DNA of 64,000 nucleotides from Budorcas taxicolor (GCF_023091745.1 NC_068935.1:20753775-20817774); one strand, 5' to 3'. Counted from the stretch's first letter, positions 35,048-46,988 are shown. Numbers and translations: made by a program. Notes: generated from the sequence alone by a model not told the origin.

Positions 35048-35182
35048 GCATGCATGCATGCTTAGTCACTCAGTCATGTCCAACTCTTTGCAACCCCATG
35101 GACTATAGCCCACCAGGCTCCTCTGTCCATGGGATTCTCCAGGCAGTAATACTGGAGTAGGTTGCCATTTCCTTCTCCAGGA
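35048..35182 (-). repeat. Bov-A monomer SINE with TSD
   Basis: Reverse-oriented unit preceded by (GCAT)n. A perfect 10-bp TSD gcttaagaat lies at 35038-35047 and 35183-35192. Confidence 0.95.
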
Positions 35183-35214
35183 GCTTAAGAATAAATATTT
35201 AATACTAGCGGGGG

Positions 35215-35220
<6 letters not shown>

Positions 35221-35253
<33 letters not shown>
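35221..35253. repeat. (AG)n microsatellite
   Basis: 33 bases of uninterrupted AG repeat following a short A-run. Confidence 0.98.
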
Positions 35254-35257
<4 letters not shown>

Positions 35258-36904
35258 AGTACTATGTCATGGTACCCCTAGGATAAGCAATAAGACAATG
35301 GCCATGATCTGAAGAATGAGATAGCTTTAAGGAAAGGTGGAGAAAAATTTTTGTCAGCAGGCTTTCTTGGAAGTGAAAATGTGCTAAATAAAGGAAAGGA
35401 AGCAAGGAGCTGTGAAAGGATTTCACAGAAGCAAACGTCTTGAATTTGTTTTGAGTAACTTAGCATGCAGTATGAACAGTATTTTAAGACTTCTGAAATC
35501 ACACTTTACCCTGTTCAACTCAGAACTCATTCTTAGGCTTCTGAAGTAGTGAAGTGGAAGCGACTCAGCTTCTTGGTTTCATATAGATATGGTTGGAATA
35601 AATGCATTTCATTTCTTTGCAACCACCAACCCATTCCCAACCAAAACTGAATGCTCAGAATTTTGCTCTTATTGACTTGTTTCCCCATTTACTTTTCCCA
35701 CCAAGTTGTCTTTAGACTACAGTCTCTACCACTGTCTCTTGTGCCCAGGGACCACAAAGCTTTGGTCACAATTAGGTTTCACAGTCATCTACGTGGAGAA
35801 AAACAAAGACATGTCAGTTGAATTGCTGAGAGACAGTCATCATTTCTTTTCCTAAGTTTGATTTATTAAAAGGTTCACTGAACTGTCCGTCTAAACAAAG
35901 CATGGTTTAGTAGAAAGAGTACTGTAATGAGAAATATGCGATCAAACAGCAGTAACTGCCTGTTTGACTTTCAGCAACCAACTTAACCTCTGTATTAGGT
36001 ATGTCATCTGTTAAATTAAGTGATTGAATTATACAATCTTTCCAGTACCATTCAGGGGTAGTGTTTGATGTATGTGTGACTACTTTCTTTCATGAAGTGT
36101 TTCTGATAATGTCTTTTCCTGATGCCCTGTCCACTCTTGGATTCTGAGAAATTTTTTCTCACTTCCTAGACCAATAGCTTTTTCCCCTCCAGGTTTTGTT
36201 TGTTCCTTTTTTTTTTTAATGGATGAAAGCCAGAAATATGTTAAATGTAACTTGATTCAGAGGTCACAAATAATTCAAGGGTCACCCCAGCTTATAATTA
36301 TGTCTGTCTGACCACGACAGTGTTTAATTTTTCTTTTTCTTTTTCAGTACTTGGTTTTTACAAAATTGTATTAGTTACCAGCATTTGAAAGTCTGGGGAT
36401 CTCATATAAATATTCAGATTTCCAGCATGTCAAAAAGAATCATGATATCAGGAAGCAGGAGCCCCTCATTTCTACAAGGGATGAATCAGTTGGTATGAAA
36501 GAGTGCCACACCCTTTTAGGCTGGGCTCTCTAGTTTACCACCCCCAGCACTCCCTCTTTCCATTGTCTTCCTGGCACTGAAGCCAAGAGTAACTGCCTTT
36601 TATTATCATGCCTTTTGTTGCTAGTTTACACTTTATGTGTGGCATTGACTCTACAGTTTATTGCAGCCCCAATGAATGTCAGTTACCACTTAATGTCACA
36701 CTTGCACTGCTGTTGTTCTTTTACCAGATTTTAAAAACTGAAATTTTTGTACCTATATCTATCAAAAATAAGAAAGCACATCTAAGCCAAAGAATCAACA
36801 GTTTTATTTGTCTCATCTAATTTACTGTTTTATTTTACCTTCTTGAACTCTATTGGTCTTTGTATTTATAACCTCTGTTCTAAGCTAAATATATCTTCAA
36901 TATA
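35254..36904. other. No gene; MIR-like stretch at 35898-36055
   Basis: Apart from a weak MIR-like segment (catggtttagtagaaagagt ... caaccaacttaacctctg) and a T-run near 36210, I recognise nothing. No frame has protein-like content. Confidence 0.45.
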
Positions 36905-38576
36905 TTTCTCATTCATAAGGACAGTTTAATCAACAAATGGAATTAGGAAAACTGGATATTCATATGCACAAGAATGAAAGTGGATCTCTGTCTTATACCA
37001 CACACAAAAATCAACTCAAAATCTATGAAAGACTTAAACTAAGACCTAAAACTGTAAAACTCCTACAAGAAAACATAGGAAGAAATATTCATAACATTGG
37101 TTTTAGTAATGATTTCATGAATATGACACTAAAGGCATAGGCAACAACAAAAACAAAAATGTGTGGCTATGTCAAGCTAAAATGTGTCTTCAAAAGAAAG
37201 CAAATCAAATAAAAGGAGAGGAAAATAATCAACGCAGTAAAGGAAATAATCAACAGAGTGAAAACGCAACCGGCACAATGGGAAAAAAATATATGTAAAC
37301 CATATGTCTAAAAAAGGGGTTAATATCCAAAATATACAAGGAACTTATGCAACTCAATAGAAAAAAAAACCTAATAATCTGATTTTTAAATGGGGAAAGG
37401 CCTTAAGTAGACATTTCTCAAGGAAGACATTCAGTTCAGTTCAGTTCAGTCACTCAGTCATGTCCGACTCTTTGCAGTCCCAAAGAGTGCAGCACGCCAG
37501 GCTTCCCTGTCCTTCAACATCTCCGATAGTTCTCTCAAACTCATGTCCATTGAGTCAGTGATGCCATCCAACCCTCTCATCCTCTGTCGTCCCCTTCTCC
37601 TCTCACCTTCAATCTTTCCCAGCATTAGGGTCTTTTCAAGTGAGTCAGCTCTTCGCATCAGGTGGCCAAAGTATTGGAGTTTCGGCTTCAGCATCAGTCC
37701 TTCCAATGAACAGTCAGGACTGAGTTCCTTTAGGATGGACTGGTTGGATCTCCTTGCAAGGAAGACATACAAGTGGCCAAAAAGATTATGAAAGAAATGC
37801 TCAATGTCACTAATCATCAGGGAAATATAAATCAAAATCACAATGAGATATTATCTCATACATATCAGAATGCCCTTTATTTTTTAAAAAAGACAAATGA
37901 CAACAAGTGTTGGCAAGGATATAGAATTGGAACCATGGCACACCATTGATGGTAATGAAAATAGTGTAGCCACTATAAAAAGTAGTGTGGAGGTTACTCA
38001 AAAATATAAAAAACTAGAACTTCCATATGATCCAGCAATCCCACTTCTGGGTATTTATCCAAAATGAATCAGGATCTAAAAGAAATATCTGCATTCCCAT
38101 GTCACTGCAGTTATTCACAGTAACCAAGATGTGGAAACAATCTAAATGTCTATTAATAGATGAATGGGTAAGGAAAATATGGCATATATGTAAAATGAAA
38201 TACTATTCAGCATTTAAGAACAAGGAAATTCTGAAACATGCAACAACCTGGATAAACCTTGAGGACTTTATGCTAAGTGAAATAAGCCAGACAAAAAGAC
38301 AAATATTATATTATTGCACTTATATTAAATATCTGAAATAATCAAATTCACAAAGTCAAGGAGTAGAATGGTGATTGCTAGGAGCCAGAGGTAGATGCGG
38401 GAAGAGGGGAGTTACTAATCAATGGATATATAGTTTAAGTTAAGCTGGATGAATAAACTTGAGAGATCTGCTCTATAACATTGTACCAATAGTCAAGAAT
38501 GTACACCTAAAAATTTGCAACAGAATAAATCTGTTAAATGTCCTTACCATAATAAAATTTTAAAAAAGAACAATGG
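36905..38576 (+). repeat. Ancient L1 3' region split by BovB
   Basis: Sense L1 from the end of ORF2 through the 3' UTR. Conserved stretches are gtaaaactcctacaagaaaa, gcaatcccacttctgggtat and aaatactattcagcattt. Open frames at 36937-37140 and 38027-38341 are decayed ORF2/3' UTR readings. It ends in an A-rich tail. Confidence 0.8.
37431..37757 (-). repeat. BovB 3' end with perfect TSD
   Basis: 327 bp of BovB in reverse orientation, starting with the (TTCAG)n terminal repeat. A perfect 11-bp TSD aaggaagacat lies at 37420-37430 and 37758-37768. The minus frame 37458-37841 includes the ORF2 C-terminal stretch and runs into L1. Confidence 0.96.
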
Positions 38577-38599
38577 GAATCATTGTGGGGTTTTCATCT

Positions 38600-38780
38600 C
38601 GGGGTAGGATTGCCAGGTAAAATATAGAGCATCCAGTCATATTTGAATTTCAGAAAACAACATAAATTTTAATATAAATATGTCCCGAATGTTGCATGAT
38701 ACCTACATATGCTAAAACACTATTTGTTGTTTTTCTGGAGCCCAAATTTAACTGGGAACTCTGTATTTTTATTTTGGGGA
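38600..38780. repeat. Palindromic ancient DNA element
   Basis: The left arm (catatttgaatttcagaaa with caacataa) and the right arm (ttgttgtttttctggagccc with aaatttaactggg) are reverse complements with mismatches around a centre near 38690. It is of MITE type; name uncertain. Confidence 0.65.
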
Positions 38781-38814
38781 TTTAACAACACTATCCTGGG
38801 AGCAACCTGATTAG

Positions 38815-39010
38815 TTTTGTAATTTAAAAAGATTACTTTGGTTGCAAGTAAAGAACAGATTAGATGGGTGTAAGGCTGGAGGCAGGGAGACATTTTAGAA
38901 GACTTGATTGCACTAACTAGATGACAGATAATTAGTAACTTAGGTTAAGGTTGTAGCAGTGGAGATAAAGAAAAGGAAATATCAAAATAAATAGGTCTTG
39001 GTGAAAGATG
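38815..39010 (-). repeat. L2 LINE fragment
   Basis: Decayed L2 in reverse orientation (aagattactttggttgca, aggctggaggcagggagaca). Confidence 0.55.
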
Positions 39011-39184
39011 AAGACAGAGGGTGGAGGTATTACAGAGAATGTCCCACAGTAAAGTAACCTTTTGATTTCTGATTTGAGTATATGCAGGATGATCATAATT
39101 TATCATCTAGAATTGAATATTTCTGAAAATGAAAGAGGATGCCAAACCAGGATGTATGGCTACTCTAGTAATTTGTAGCTTCCC

Positions 39185-40625
39185 TCTTTTTTTTTCTTGA
39201 TATTTATTAGCAATGCATATCAATTTTGCTAGGTCTTTTCAAAGAACAAATTTTGGGCTTTGTTTATCCTCTTAATTATATAATTTTTTATTCATTTAAT
39301 CTTTGCTCTTGTTTTTATTCCTTCCTTTTTCTTTGATCTAGCTCTTTTGTTTATACTTCCTTTGCAAAGATACTTAGATCACTCATTCTCAATATTTCCT
39401 CTTTTTTAATACATGTATGCTCTCTAAGACTATACATTTTTCCTATGAGAACAGGTTTACCTGCATCCCTGTAGTTAAGATGTGTATAATTTTCAGTCAT
39501 TCAATTAAGAATATCTTCTATTATTCATTGTTGTGTTTTCTTTGACCCTTGGGTTATTTAAAAGTGTATTTCTTAATTTTCTATCATATGGGGTCATACT
39601 AGATCTCTTTTTGCTGCTCCTTCCCTGGTGGCTCAGACAGTAAGGCATTTGCCTGCAACGTGGGAGACATGGGTTTGATCCCTGGTTCAGGAAGATCCCC
39701 TGGAGAAGGAAATGGCAACGCACTCCAGTACTCTTGCCTGGAAAATCCCATGGATGGAGAAGCCTTGTAGGCTACAGTCCTTGGGGTTGCAAAGAGTCTT
39801 TTTGCTATTCATTACTTATTTCTACAGAACCTATGCTGTATAACTTCAATCTTTGAAATATTTGGGACTTGCTTTTTGGTTCAACATATGACCAATTTTG
39901 GTAGATGGCCCATGTGGACTTGCAAAGAATTTGTATTCTGCAGTTGATGAGTAGTGATCTAAAAGTTGCCAGATTAATTTGGTTAATAGTGTTCAAAGAG
40001 TACATCCTTGTTACTTTTTTTTTTTTTTTGCTTTCAAATTTTTGCTGACTTTTTGCTTGTTCTATCATTTTATAGGCGAGGTATGTTAAAACTCTTGAAA
40101 ATTGGTTTTTATTAACCTTTTATAGTTTTGAAATGCAGTTACAAATTTAATAATTCTTATTTCTTTAAAGCTTAGTTCTGTGATATCAATATAGCTAGTC
40201 AACCTTTGTTTGGTTAGTTTTTGCAAGTTATAGCTTGTCTCATCATTTAACTTTTAACCTTTCTGTATCACTATAATTTAGATGAGTCTCTTGTAAGAAA
40301 CTTAAACTTGTTTATTTTTCTTTCAAATCCAGAATGATAATTCTTATATTTTAATAGGATAAGACTACATTTATTTTTGATATGATTTTTGTTATTTGGG
40401 TATAAATCTAATATCTCAAAATTTCCTTCTTATATCTAATCTGTTTCAAGTTCATTGTTGTTCTTGCTTCTTGTCTTCTTCCGGATTTTTTTTCCCTCTA
40501 GCATTGTTATTACATATTGTTTTAATGGCTCGTCTAAAAATTACATTTTTTCTTGACTTATCAAAGTCTAATATTAATTAGCCCATCTATTCTTTAATAG
40601 AAAATGCAAGAATCTTATAGCACTT
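39185..40625 (-). repeat. Ancient L1 ORF2 fragment split by Bov-tA
   Basis: Reverse-oriented old L1 ORF2 region in two pieces (39185-39605 and 39807-40625), for example gcatccctgtagttaagatg and cttgcaaagaatttgtattc. No frame is retained. Confidence 0.65.
39616..39796 (+). repeat. Bov-tA SINE, 3'-truncated, with TSD
   Basis: The tRNA-like head and body end early at ggggttgcaaagag. A perfect 10-bp TSD tctttttgct lies at 39606-39615 and 39797-39806. Confidence 0.94.
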
Positions 40626-40639
40626 TGAAGGTTATGGAG

Positions 40640-41005
40640 AATTCTTCCCAGGTATTAATATCCTCATATTACAGATGAAAATACTGATGTTCAGAAGAGT
40701 TGAGTGACTTGATTATGCTCTCAGAGCTAGTAAGTGGCAGAGAGATTTGAACTATGACAGAAACATGTTGCATTTTCTAGAATCCTTTATGGTCCATTGC
40801 TAACAGATATTCCTGTAGTTGTCGTGCATCTGCAGAATGTTTTGTTTGCAACAGCCCAGAGGCATATGGTAGTGTCATAGTCTACCCTCCCAGCCACCAC
40901 CCCCAACAGTACATGCTTTTATTTTTAATATTTATAGCAGTTTATCCTTTACTGTACATCTTCACATGCATTATCTTACCTAATACTCACAATAATTCTA
41001 TTAAG
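40640..41005 (-). repeat. MIR-type SINE pieces
   Basis: 40640-40790 reads like reverse-oriented MIR (attacagatgaaaatactga, agctagtaagtggcagag). 40930-41005 has another MIR-like stretch (gcattatcttacctaatact). Confidence 0.55.
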
Positions 41006-42145
41006 TAGGTTGTTGTTCAAGACAGTTCTTCAATCACTCAGTCATGTCCAGATCTTTGCGACTCCATGTCAGGCCACCCTGTCCATCACCAACTCCTGGA
41101 GATTGTTCAAACTTATGTCCATCGAGTCAGTGATGCCTTCCAGCCATCTTGTACTCTGTTTTCCCCTTCTCCTCCTGCCTTCAATCTTTCCCAACATCAG
41201 GGTGTTATCTCATGAGTTGGCTATTTGCATCAGGTCGACAAAGTGAGCATCAGTGCTTCCAGTGAATATTCAGGATTCTTTTCCTTTAGGATTGACTGGT
41301 TTGATTTCCTTGCAGTCCAAGGGATTCTCAAGAGTCTTCTCCAACACCACAGTTCAAAAGCATCAATTCTTTGGCACCCACATCCATATGTGACTACTGG
41401 GAAAACCATAGCTTTGACTAGACAGGTCTTTGATAGCGAAGTAATATGTCTGCTTTTTAATATGATGTCTAGGTTGGTCATAGCTTTTCTTCCAAAGAGG
41501 CAGTGTCTATTAATTTCATGGTTGCAGTGACTTTAGAGCCCAAGAAAATAAAGTCTGACACTGTTTGCATTGATTCTTGCTTTTTTTGCCATGAAATGAT
41601 TGGACCAGATGCCATGATCTTAGTTTTTTGAATGTTGAGTGTTAAGCCAACTATTTCACACTTCTCTTTCACTTTCATCAAGAAGCTCTTTAGTTCCTCT
41701 TTGCTTTCTGCCATAAGGGTGGTGTCATCTGAGTATTTGAGGTTACTAATATTTCTCCTAGCAATTTTGATTCCAGCTTTTGCTTCATCCGACCTGGCAT
41801 TTTGCACGATATACATTGCATAGAAGTTAAATGAGTGGGGTGACAATATACATTCTTGACGTACTCCTTTCACAATTTGGAATCAGTCTGTTTTTCCATG
41901 TGTGGTTCTAACTGTTGCTATTTGACCTGCATACAGATTTCTCAGTAGGCGGGTAAGGTGGTCTGGTATTCCTATCTCTTTCAGAATTTTTCCACAGTTT
42001 GCTGTGATCCACACAGTCAAAGGCTTTAGCATAGTCAATGAAGCAGAAGTAGATGTTTTTCTGGAATTCTCTTGCTTTTTCTATGATCCAATGGATGTTG
42101 GCAATTTGATCTCTAGTTACTCTGCCTTTTTTAAATCCAACTGGA

Positions 42146-43066
42146 ACAACAGACTGGTTCCAAATAAGAAAAGGAGTACGTCAAGGCTGTATATTGTCAT
42201 CCTGCTTATTTAACTTATATGCAGAGTACATCATGAGAAACGCTGGGCTGGAGGAAGCACAAGCTGGAATCAAGATTTCCAGAAGAAATATCAATAACCT
42301 CAGATATGAAAATGACACCACACTTATGGCAGAATATGAAGATGAACTAAAGAGCCTCTGATGAAAATGAAAAAGTTGGCTTAAAGCTCAACATTCAGAA
42401 AACGAAGATCATGGCATCTGGTCCTATCACTTCATGGCAAATAGATGGGGAAAGAGTGTAAACAGTGGCTGACTTTATTTTTCTGGGCTCCAAAATCACT
42501 GCAGATGGTGATTGCAGCCATGAAATTAAAAGATGCTTGCTCCTTGGAAGGAAAGTTATGACCAACCTAGACAACATATTAAAAAGCAGAGACATTACTT
42601 AGCCAACAAAGGTCCGTCTAGTCAAGGCTCTGGTTTTTCCAGTAGTCATGTATGGATGTGAGAGTTGGACTATAAAGAAAGCTGAGTGAAGAAGAACTGA
42701 TGCTTTTGAACTGTGGTGTTGGAGAAGACTCTTGAGAGTCCCTTGGACTGTAAGGAGATCCAATCAGTCCATCCTAATGGAGATCAGTGTTCATTGGAGG
42801 GACTGATGTTGAAGCTGAAATTCCAATACTTTGGCCACCTGATGCGGAGAGCTGAGCCATTTGAAAAGACCCTGATGCTGGGAAAGATTGAGGGCAGGAG
42901 GAGAAGGAGACAACACAGGATGAGATGGTTGGATGGCATCACCGACACAATGGACATAGGTTTGGGTGGACTCCTTGAGTTGGTGATGGACAGGACAGCC
43001 TGGCGTACTGTGGCTCATGGGGTTGCAAAGAGTTGGACACGACTGAGTGACTGAACTGACTGAACA
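42146..43066 (+). repeat. BovB LINE inserted in BovB, opposite orientation
   Basis: About 915 bp of sense BovB, from acagactggttccaaataag to the 3' end tgagtgactgaactgactg. The host BovB breaks at ccaactggaaca and resumes at gaacatctggaag, so gaaca is probably duplicated. A plus frame 42713-43054 reads the C-terminal ORF2 stretch (LKFQYFGHLMRRAEPFEKT). Upstream frames are broken. Confidence 0.94.
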
Positions 43067-43897
43067 TCTGGAAGTTCTTGGTTCACGTACTGTTGAAGCC
43101 TGGCTTGGAGAATTTTGAGCATATCGAATGAGTGTAATTGTGTGGTAGTTTGAACATTCTTTGGCATTGCCTTTCTTTGGGATTGAAATGAAAACTGACC
43201 TTTTCCAGTCCTGTGGCCACTGCTGAGTTTTCCAAATTTGCTGGCACATTGAGTGCAGCACTTTAACAGCATCATTTTTAGGATTTGACATAGCTCAGCT
43301 GGAATTCCATCACCTCCACTAGCTTTGTTTGTAGTGATGCTTCTTCCTAAGGCCCACTTAACTTCTCCAAAATGTCTAGCTCTAGGTGAGTGATCACACC
43401 AATGTGGTTATCTGGATTATTATGATCTTTTTTTGTATAGTTCTTCTGTGTATTCTTGCCTCCTCTTCTTAATATCTTCTGCTTCTGTTAAGTCCATATT
43501 ATTTCTGTCCTTTATCGTGCCCATCTTTGCATGAAATATTCTCTTTGTATCTCCAATTTTCTTGAAGAGATCTCGTCTTTCCCATTCTATTGTTTTCCTC
43601 TTTTTCATTGCACTGATCACTGAGGAAGGCTTTCTATCTTTCCTTCCTATTCTTTGGAACTCTGCATTCAGATGGGTATACCTTTCCTATTCTCCTTTGC
43701 CTTTCACTTCTCTTCTTTTCTCAGCTATTTGTAAGGCCTCCTCAGACAACCATTTTGCCTTTTTGCATTTCTTTTTCTTGGGGATGATTTTAATCACTGC
43801 TTCCTATACAGTGTCATGAACCTCTGTTCAGAGTTCTTCAAGTACTCTATCATATCTAATCCCTTGAATCTATTTGTCACTTCCTCTGTATAATCAT

Positions 43898-44172
43898 CAG
43901 AGAAGGCAATGGCAACCCACTCCAGCACTCTTGCCAGGAGAATCTCATGGACAGAGGAGGCTGGTGGGCTGCGGTCCATGGGGTCGCTAAGAGTCAGACA
44001 CAACTGAGCGACTTCACTTTCACTTTCCACTTTCATGCATTGGAGAAGGAAATGGCAACCCACTCCAGTGTTCTTGCCTGGAGAATCCCAGGGACGGGGG
44101 AGCCTGGTGGGCTGCCGTCTATGGGGTCGCACAGAGTTGGACACGACTGAAGCGACTTAGCAGCAGCAGCAG
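43898..44172 (+). repeat. Bov-A2 SINE inside BovB, perfect TSD
   Basis: Complete two-unit Bov-A2. A perfect 12-bp TSD ctgtataatcat lies at 43886-43897 and 44173-44184. Confidence 0.97.
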
Positions 44173-44428
44173 CTGTATAATCATAAGGGATTTGATTTAG
44201 GTCTTACTTGAATAGTCTAGTGGTTTTCCCTACTTTCTTCAATTTGAGTCTGAATTTGGCAATAAGGAGTTTATGATCTGAACCACAGTCATCTCCGTCT
44301 TTTTTTTTTTTTTTTGGCTGACTCTATAGAGCTTCTCCATCTTTGGCTGCAAAGAATATAATCAATCTGATTTGGGTATTGATCAATTTGTGTATTGACC
44401 ATCTGGTGATGCCCATGTGTAGAGTCGT

Positions 44429-44753
44429 CAGTTCAGTTCAGTTCAGTCGCTCAGTCGTGTCTGACTCTTTGTGACCCCATGAATTGCAGCACGCCAGGCC
44501 TCCCTGTCCATCACCAACTCCCAGAGTTCACTCAGACTCACGTCCATCGAGTCAGTGATGCCATCCAGCCATCTCATCCTCTGTCGTCCCCTTCTCCTCC
44601 TGCCCCCAATCCCTCCCAGCATCAGAGTCTTTTCCAATGAGTCAACTCTTCGCATGAGGTGGCCAAAGTACTGGAGTTTCAGCTTTAGCACCATTCCTTC
44701 CAAAGAAATACCAGGGCTGATCTCCTTCAGAACGGATTGGTTGGATCTCCTTG
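44429..44753 (-). repeat. Young BovB 3' end (ART2A-like)
   Basis: 325 bp, little diverged, starting with the (TTCAG)n end. The minus frame 44443-44703 is open over the whole ORF2 C-terminus (ending KSQTRLSD). It directly abuts the broken end of the older BovB. No TSD was found, so an associated deletion is possible. Confidence 0.93.
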
Positions 44754-45031
44754 TGGTTAAATTGGGTCATAGTAATTAGACCAGAGGCAGGTTTACCAGA
44801 TGCACCAGGAATTTACCATAAAATAAACTCTGGCTTAAGCCTAGAACATGATCTAGCAGTCTCATTCTCTTCAAAGAATTCCCCACACATAATTCTTCCC
44901 TATTCTACCTCTCTAGGATAAAAATAGATGGCATCCGTTATTGGCTAGGGGTAAAGTGCTGGAATTAGCTTACTTGCCCCTCTAGAATCTCTTTTGTTAA
45001 TTGATAAAAATAACTTCCCCCAGTGTAGTGA

Positions 45032-45317
45032 GATGGAGAAGGCAATGACACCCCACTCCAGTACTCTTGCCTGGAAAATCCCATGGATGGAGGAGCCTGG
45101 TGGCTACAGTCCATGGGGTTGCTAAGAGTTGGACACGACTGAGCGACTTCACTTTCACTTTTCACTTTCATGCATTGGAGAAGGAAATGGCAACCCACTC
45201 CAGTGTTCTTGCCTGGAGAATCCCAGGGATGGGGGAGCCTGGTGGGCTGCCGTCTATGGGGTTGCACAGAGTCGGATACGACTGAAGCGACTTAGGAGCA
45301 GCAACAGTAGCAGCAGC
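45032..45317 (+). repeat. Bov-A2 SINE with TSD
   Basis: Two-unit Bov-A2. TSD agtgtagtga at 45022-45031 and agtttagtga at 45318-45327 (9/10). Confidence 0.95.
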
Positions 45318-45709
45318 AGTTTAGTGATAAGATGTGACCCATAAACACTCTTTCAGTCCTACCTTTCAGCCTTTGTTCAGCCATTCATAATGCTTTCTTT
45401 TCCCTTTCTCTCCCACTTACAAAATCCTATTCCAACTGGAAAGTAACCTCCTCCAGTGATTGCTCCAGTTCTCACTTCCCTATCTTCCTTGCAGTTCTAT
45501 CAAGAACAGTTCACCATTGAGTTAGTTGCCTTGTTTTGAAGAGTTCATCCTGCCACCTTACTGGGTCCATATTTTGTCCTTCTCTTCTGTTCCCTATAGG
45601 TCTAAGTACAGGGCTGAGAAAGATCTTGTTGTTGAAAAATACTTACTGTTAGGTTTGAAAGGGTCTCCTCTTGAACCATATAGGCTGTATGATTTTTTCC
45701 TGCTTTGTT

Positions 45710-45828
45710 GTTGTTCAGTTGCTCAGTCGTGTCTGACTCTTTGTGACCCCCATGGACTGTGGCACACCAGGTTTCCCTGTCCTCCACTATCTCCTGGAGT
45801 TTGCTCAAGTTCATGTTCTTTGAGTCGG
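45710..45828 (-). repeat. BovB 3' end, very short
   Basis: About 120 bp of BovB 3' end in reverse orientation (tgttcagttgctcagtcgtg through ctggagtttgctcaag). Confidence 0.85.
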
Positions 45829-45860
45829 TCCAGCTTTACTGAGATATAATTAACATACAG

Positions 45861-46334
45861 GATTTCCCTGATGGCGCAGCTGGTAAAGAATCCGCTTGCA
45901 ATGCGGGAGACCTGGGTTCGATCCCTGGGTTGGGAAGATCCCCTGGAGAAGGGAAAGGCTACCCGCTCCAGCATTCTGGCCTGGAGAATTCCGTGGACTG
46001 TATAGTCTATGGGGTCGCAAAGAGTTGGACATGACTAGGAGAAGGCAATCGCACCCCACTCCAGTACTCTTGCCTGGAAAATCCCATGGATGGAGGAGCC
46101 TGGTAGGCTCCAGTTCATGGGGTCGCTAAGAGTTGGCCACGACTGAGCGATTTCACTTTCACTTTTCACTTTCATGCATTGGAGAAGGAAATGGCAACCC
46201 ACTCCAGTGTTCTTGCCTGGAGAATCCCAGGGACAGCGGAGCCTGGTGGGCTGCCATCTTTGGGGTCGCACAGAGTTGAGCACGACTGAAGCAACTTAGC
46301 AGCAGCAGCACCAGCAGCATGTGACTTTCACTCA
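45861..46334 (+). repeat. tRNA-Glu-type SINE split by Bov-A2
   Basis: Head 45861 onward (gatttccctgatggcgcag), with the variant body gaattccgtggactgtatag. Its tail is cut at catgact and continues as gtgactttcac after the Bov-A2. Probable TSD attaacatacag at 45849-45860 and attaatgtacaa at 46335-46346 (9/12). Confidence 0.88.
46037..46317 (+). repeat. Bov-A2 SINE inside another SINE
   Basis: Complete two-unit Bov-A2 inserted in the tail of the tRNA-Glu-type SINE. Flanks catgact at 46030-46036 and catgtgact at 46318-46326. Confidence 0.93.
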
Positions 46335-46988
46335 ATTAATGTACAACATGTGTAAGTTGAAGGTATAGAGTGTGATGATCAGATACATGTATATGTTGTA
46401 AATTATTTCCAAAATAAACTTCGTGAACACATCCTTTACCTCTATAATCACCATTTTATTATTACTGTTATGATGAGAACATAAAAGCTCTACCCTCATA
46501 GCAACTTTCAAGTATACAATATGGCATTGTTAATTACAGTCACCATACTTTACATTAAATTCAAAGAATGTATTATTTACCTTGTAAGTGGAAGTGTGTA
46601 CACTTTGAGCAACATTTTCCTATATCCCCTACCTCTTGTTTCTATTTCTATGAATTTCATGTGTTTAAATTCCATGTGTAAGTGAAATCATACAATATTT
46701 GCTTTGCTCTGTGTAACTTATTTAATTTAGCATAATGCCCTCAAGGTTCATTCATGTTGCTGTGAATGGCAGAGACTTTCTTCTGTTTTTCTGGCTGAAT
46801 AATATTTCGTTGCATATATATACCGCATTTTTAAAAGTCCATTCATCTGCCATTAAACACTTAGGTTATTTTCATGTCTTAGCTATTCTGAGTAATGCTG
46901 CAATGAACACGGATATGCAGATTTTTTTTGAGACAGTGATTTCATCTTCTTTGACTATATTAATATAACCAGAAAATGATTGGGTTGT

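Larger units (their letters stand above)
41026..44428 (-). repeat. Long BovB LINE (about 2.2 kb without inserts), broken
   Basis: The longest BovB here, reverse-oriented, in pieces 41026-42147, 43063-43897 and 44185-44428. It runs from the 3' end through the reverse transcriptase into the endonuclease-RT linker. The RT active-site motif is YSDD instead of YADD in the open frame 41478-41873 (residues 47-50). The fingers region survives as KRSVFISIPKKGNAKECSN in the frame 42791-43291, and the linker as DLFKKIGDTKRIFHAKMGTI in 43420-43620. Many frameshifts make it inactive. It holds an opposite-strand BovB and a Bov-A2. Confidence 0.93.

Noticed and set aside
38027..38341. Open frame of 104 codons with protein-like composition
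   Set aside because: It is the decayed end of L1 ORF2 and 3' UTR (contains a stretch like MKYYSAFKNKEILKHATTWI), not an independent gene.
42791..43291. Open frame of 166 codons with an RT-like start
   Set aside because: It begins in the broken old BovB reverse transcriptase and then runs antisense through the inserted BovB, so it is a chance fusion, not a gene.
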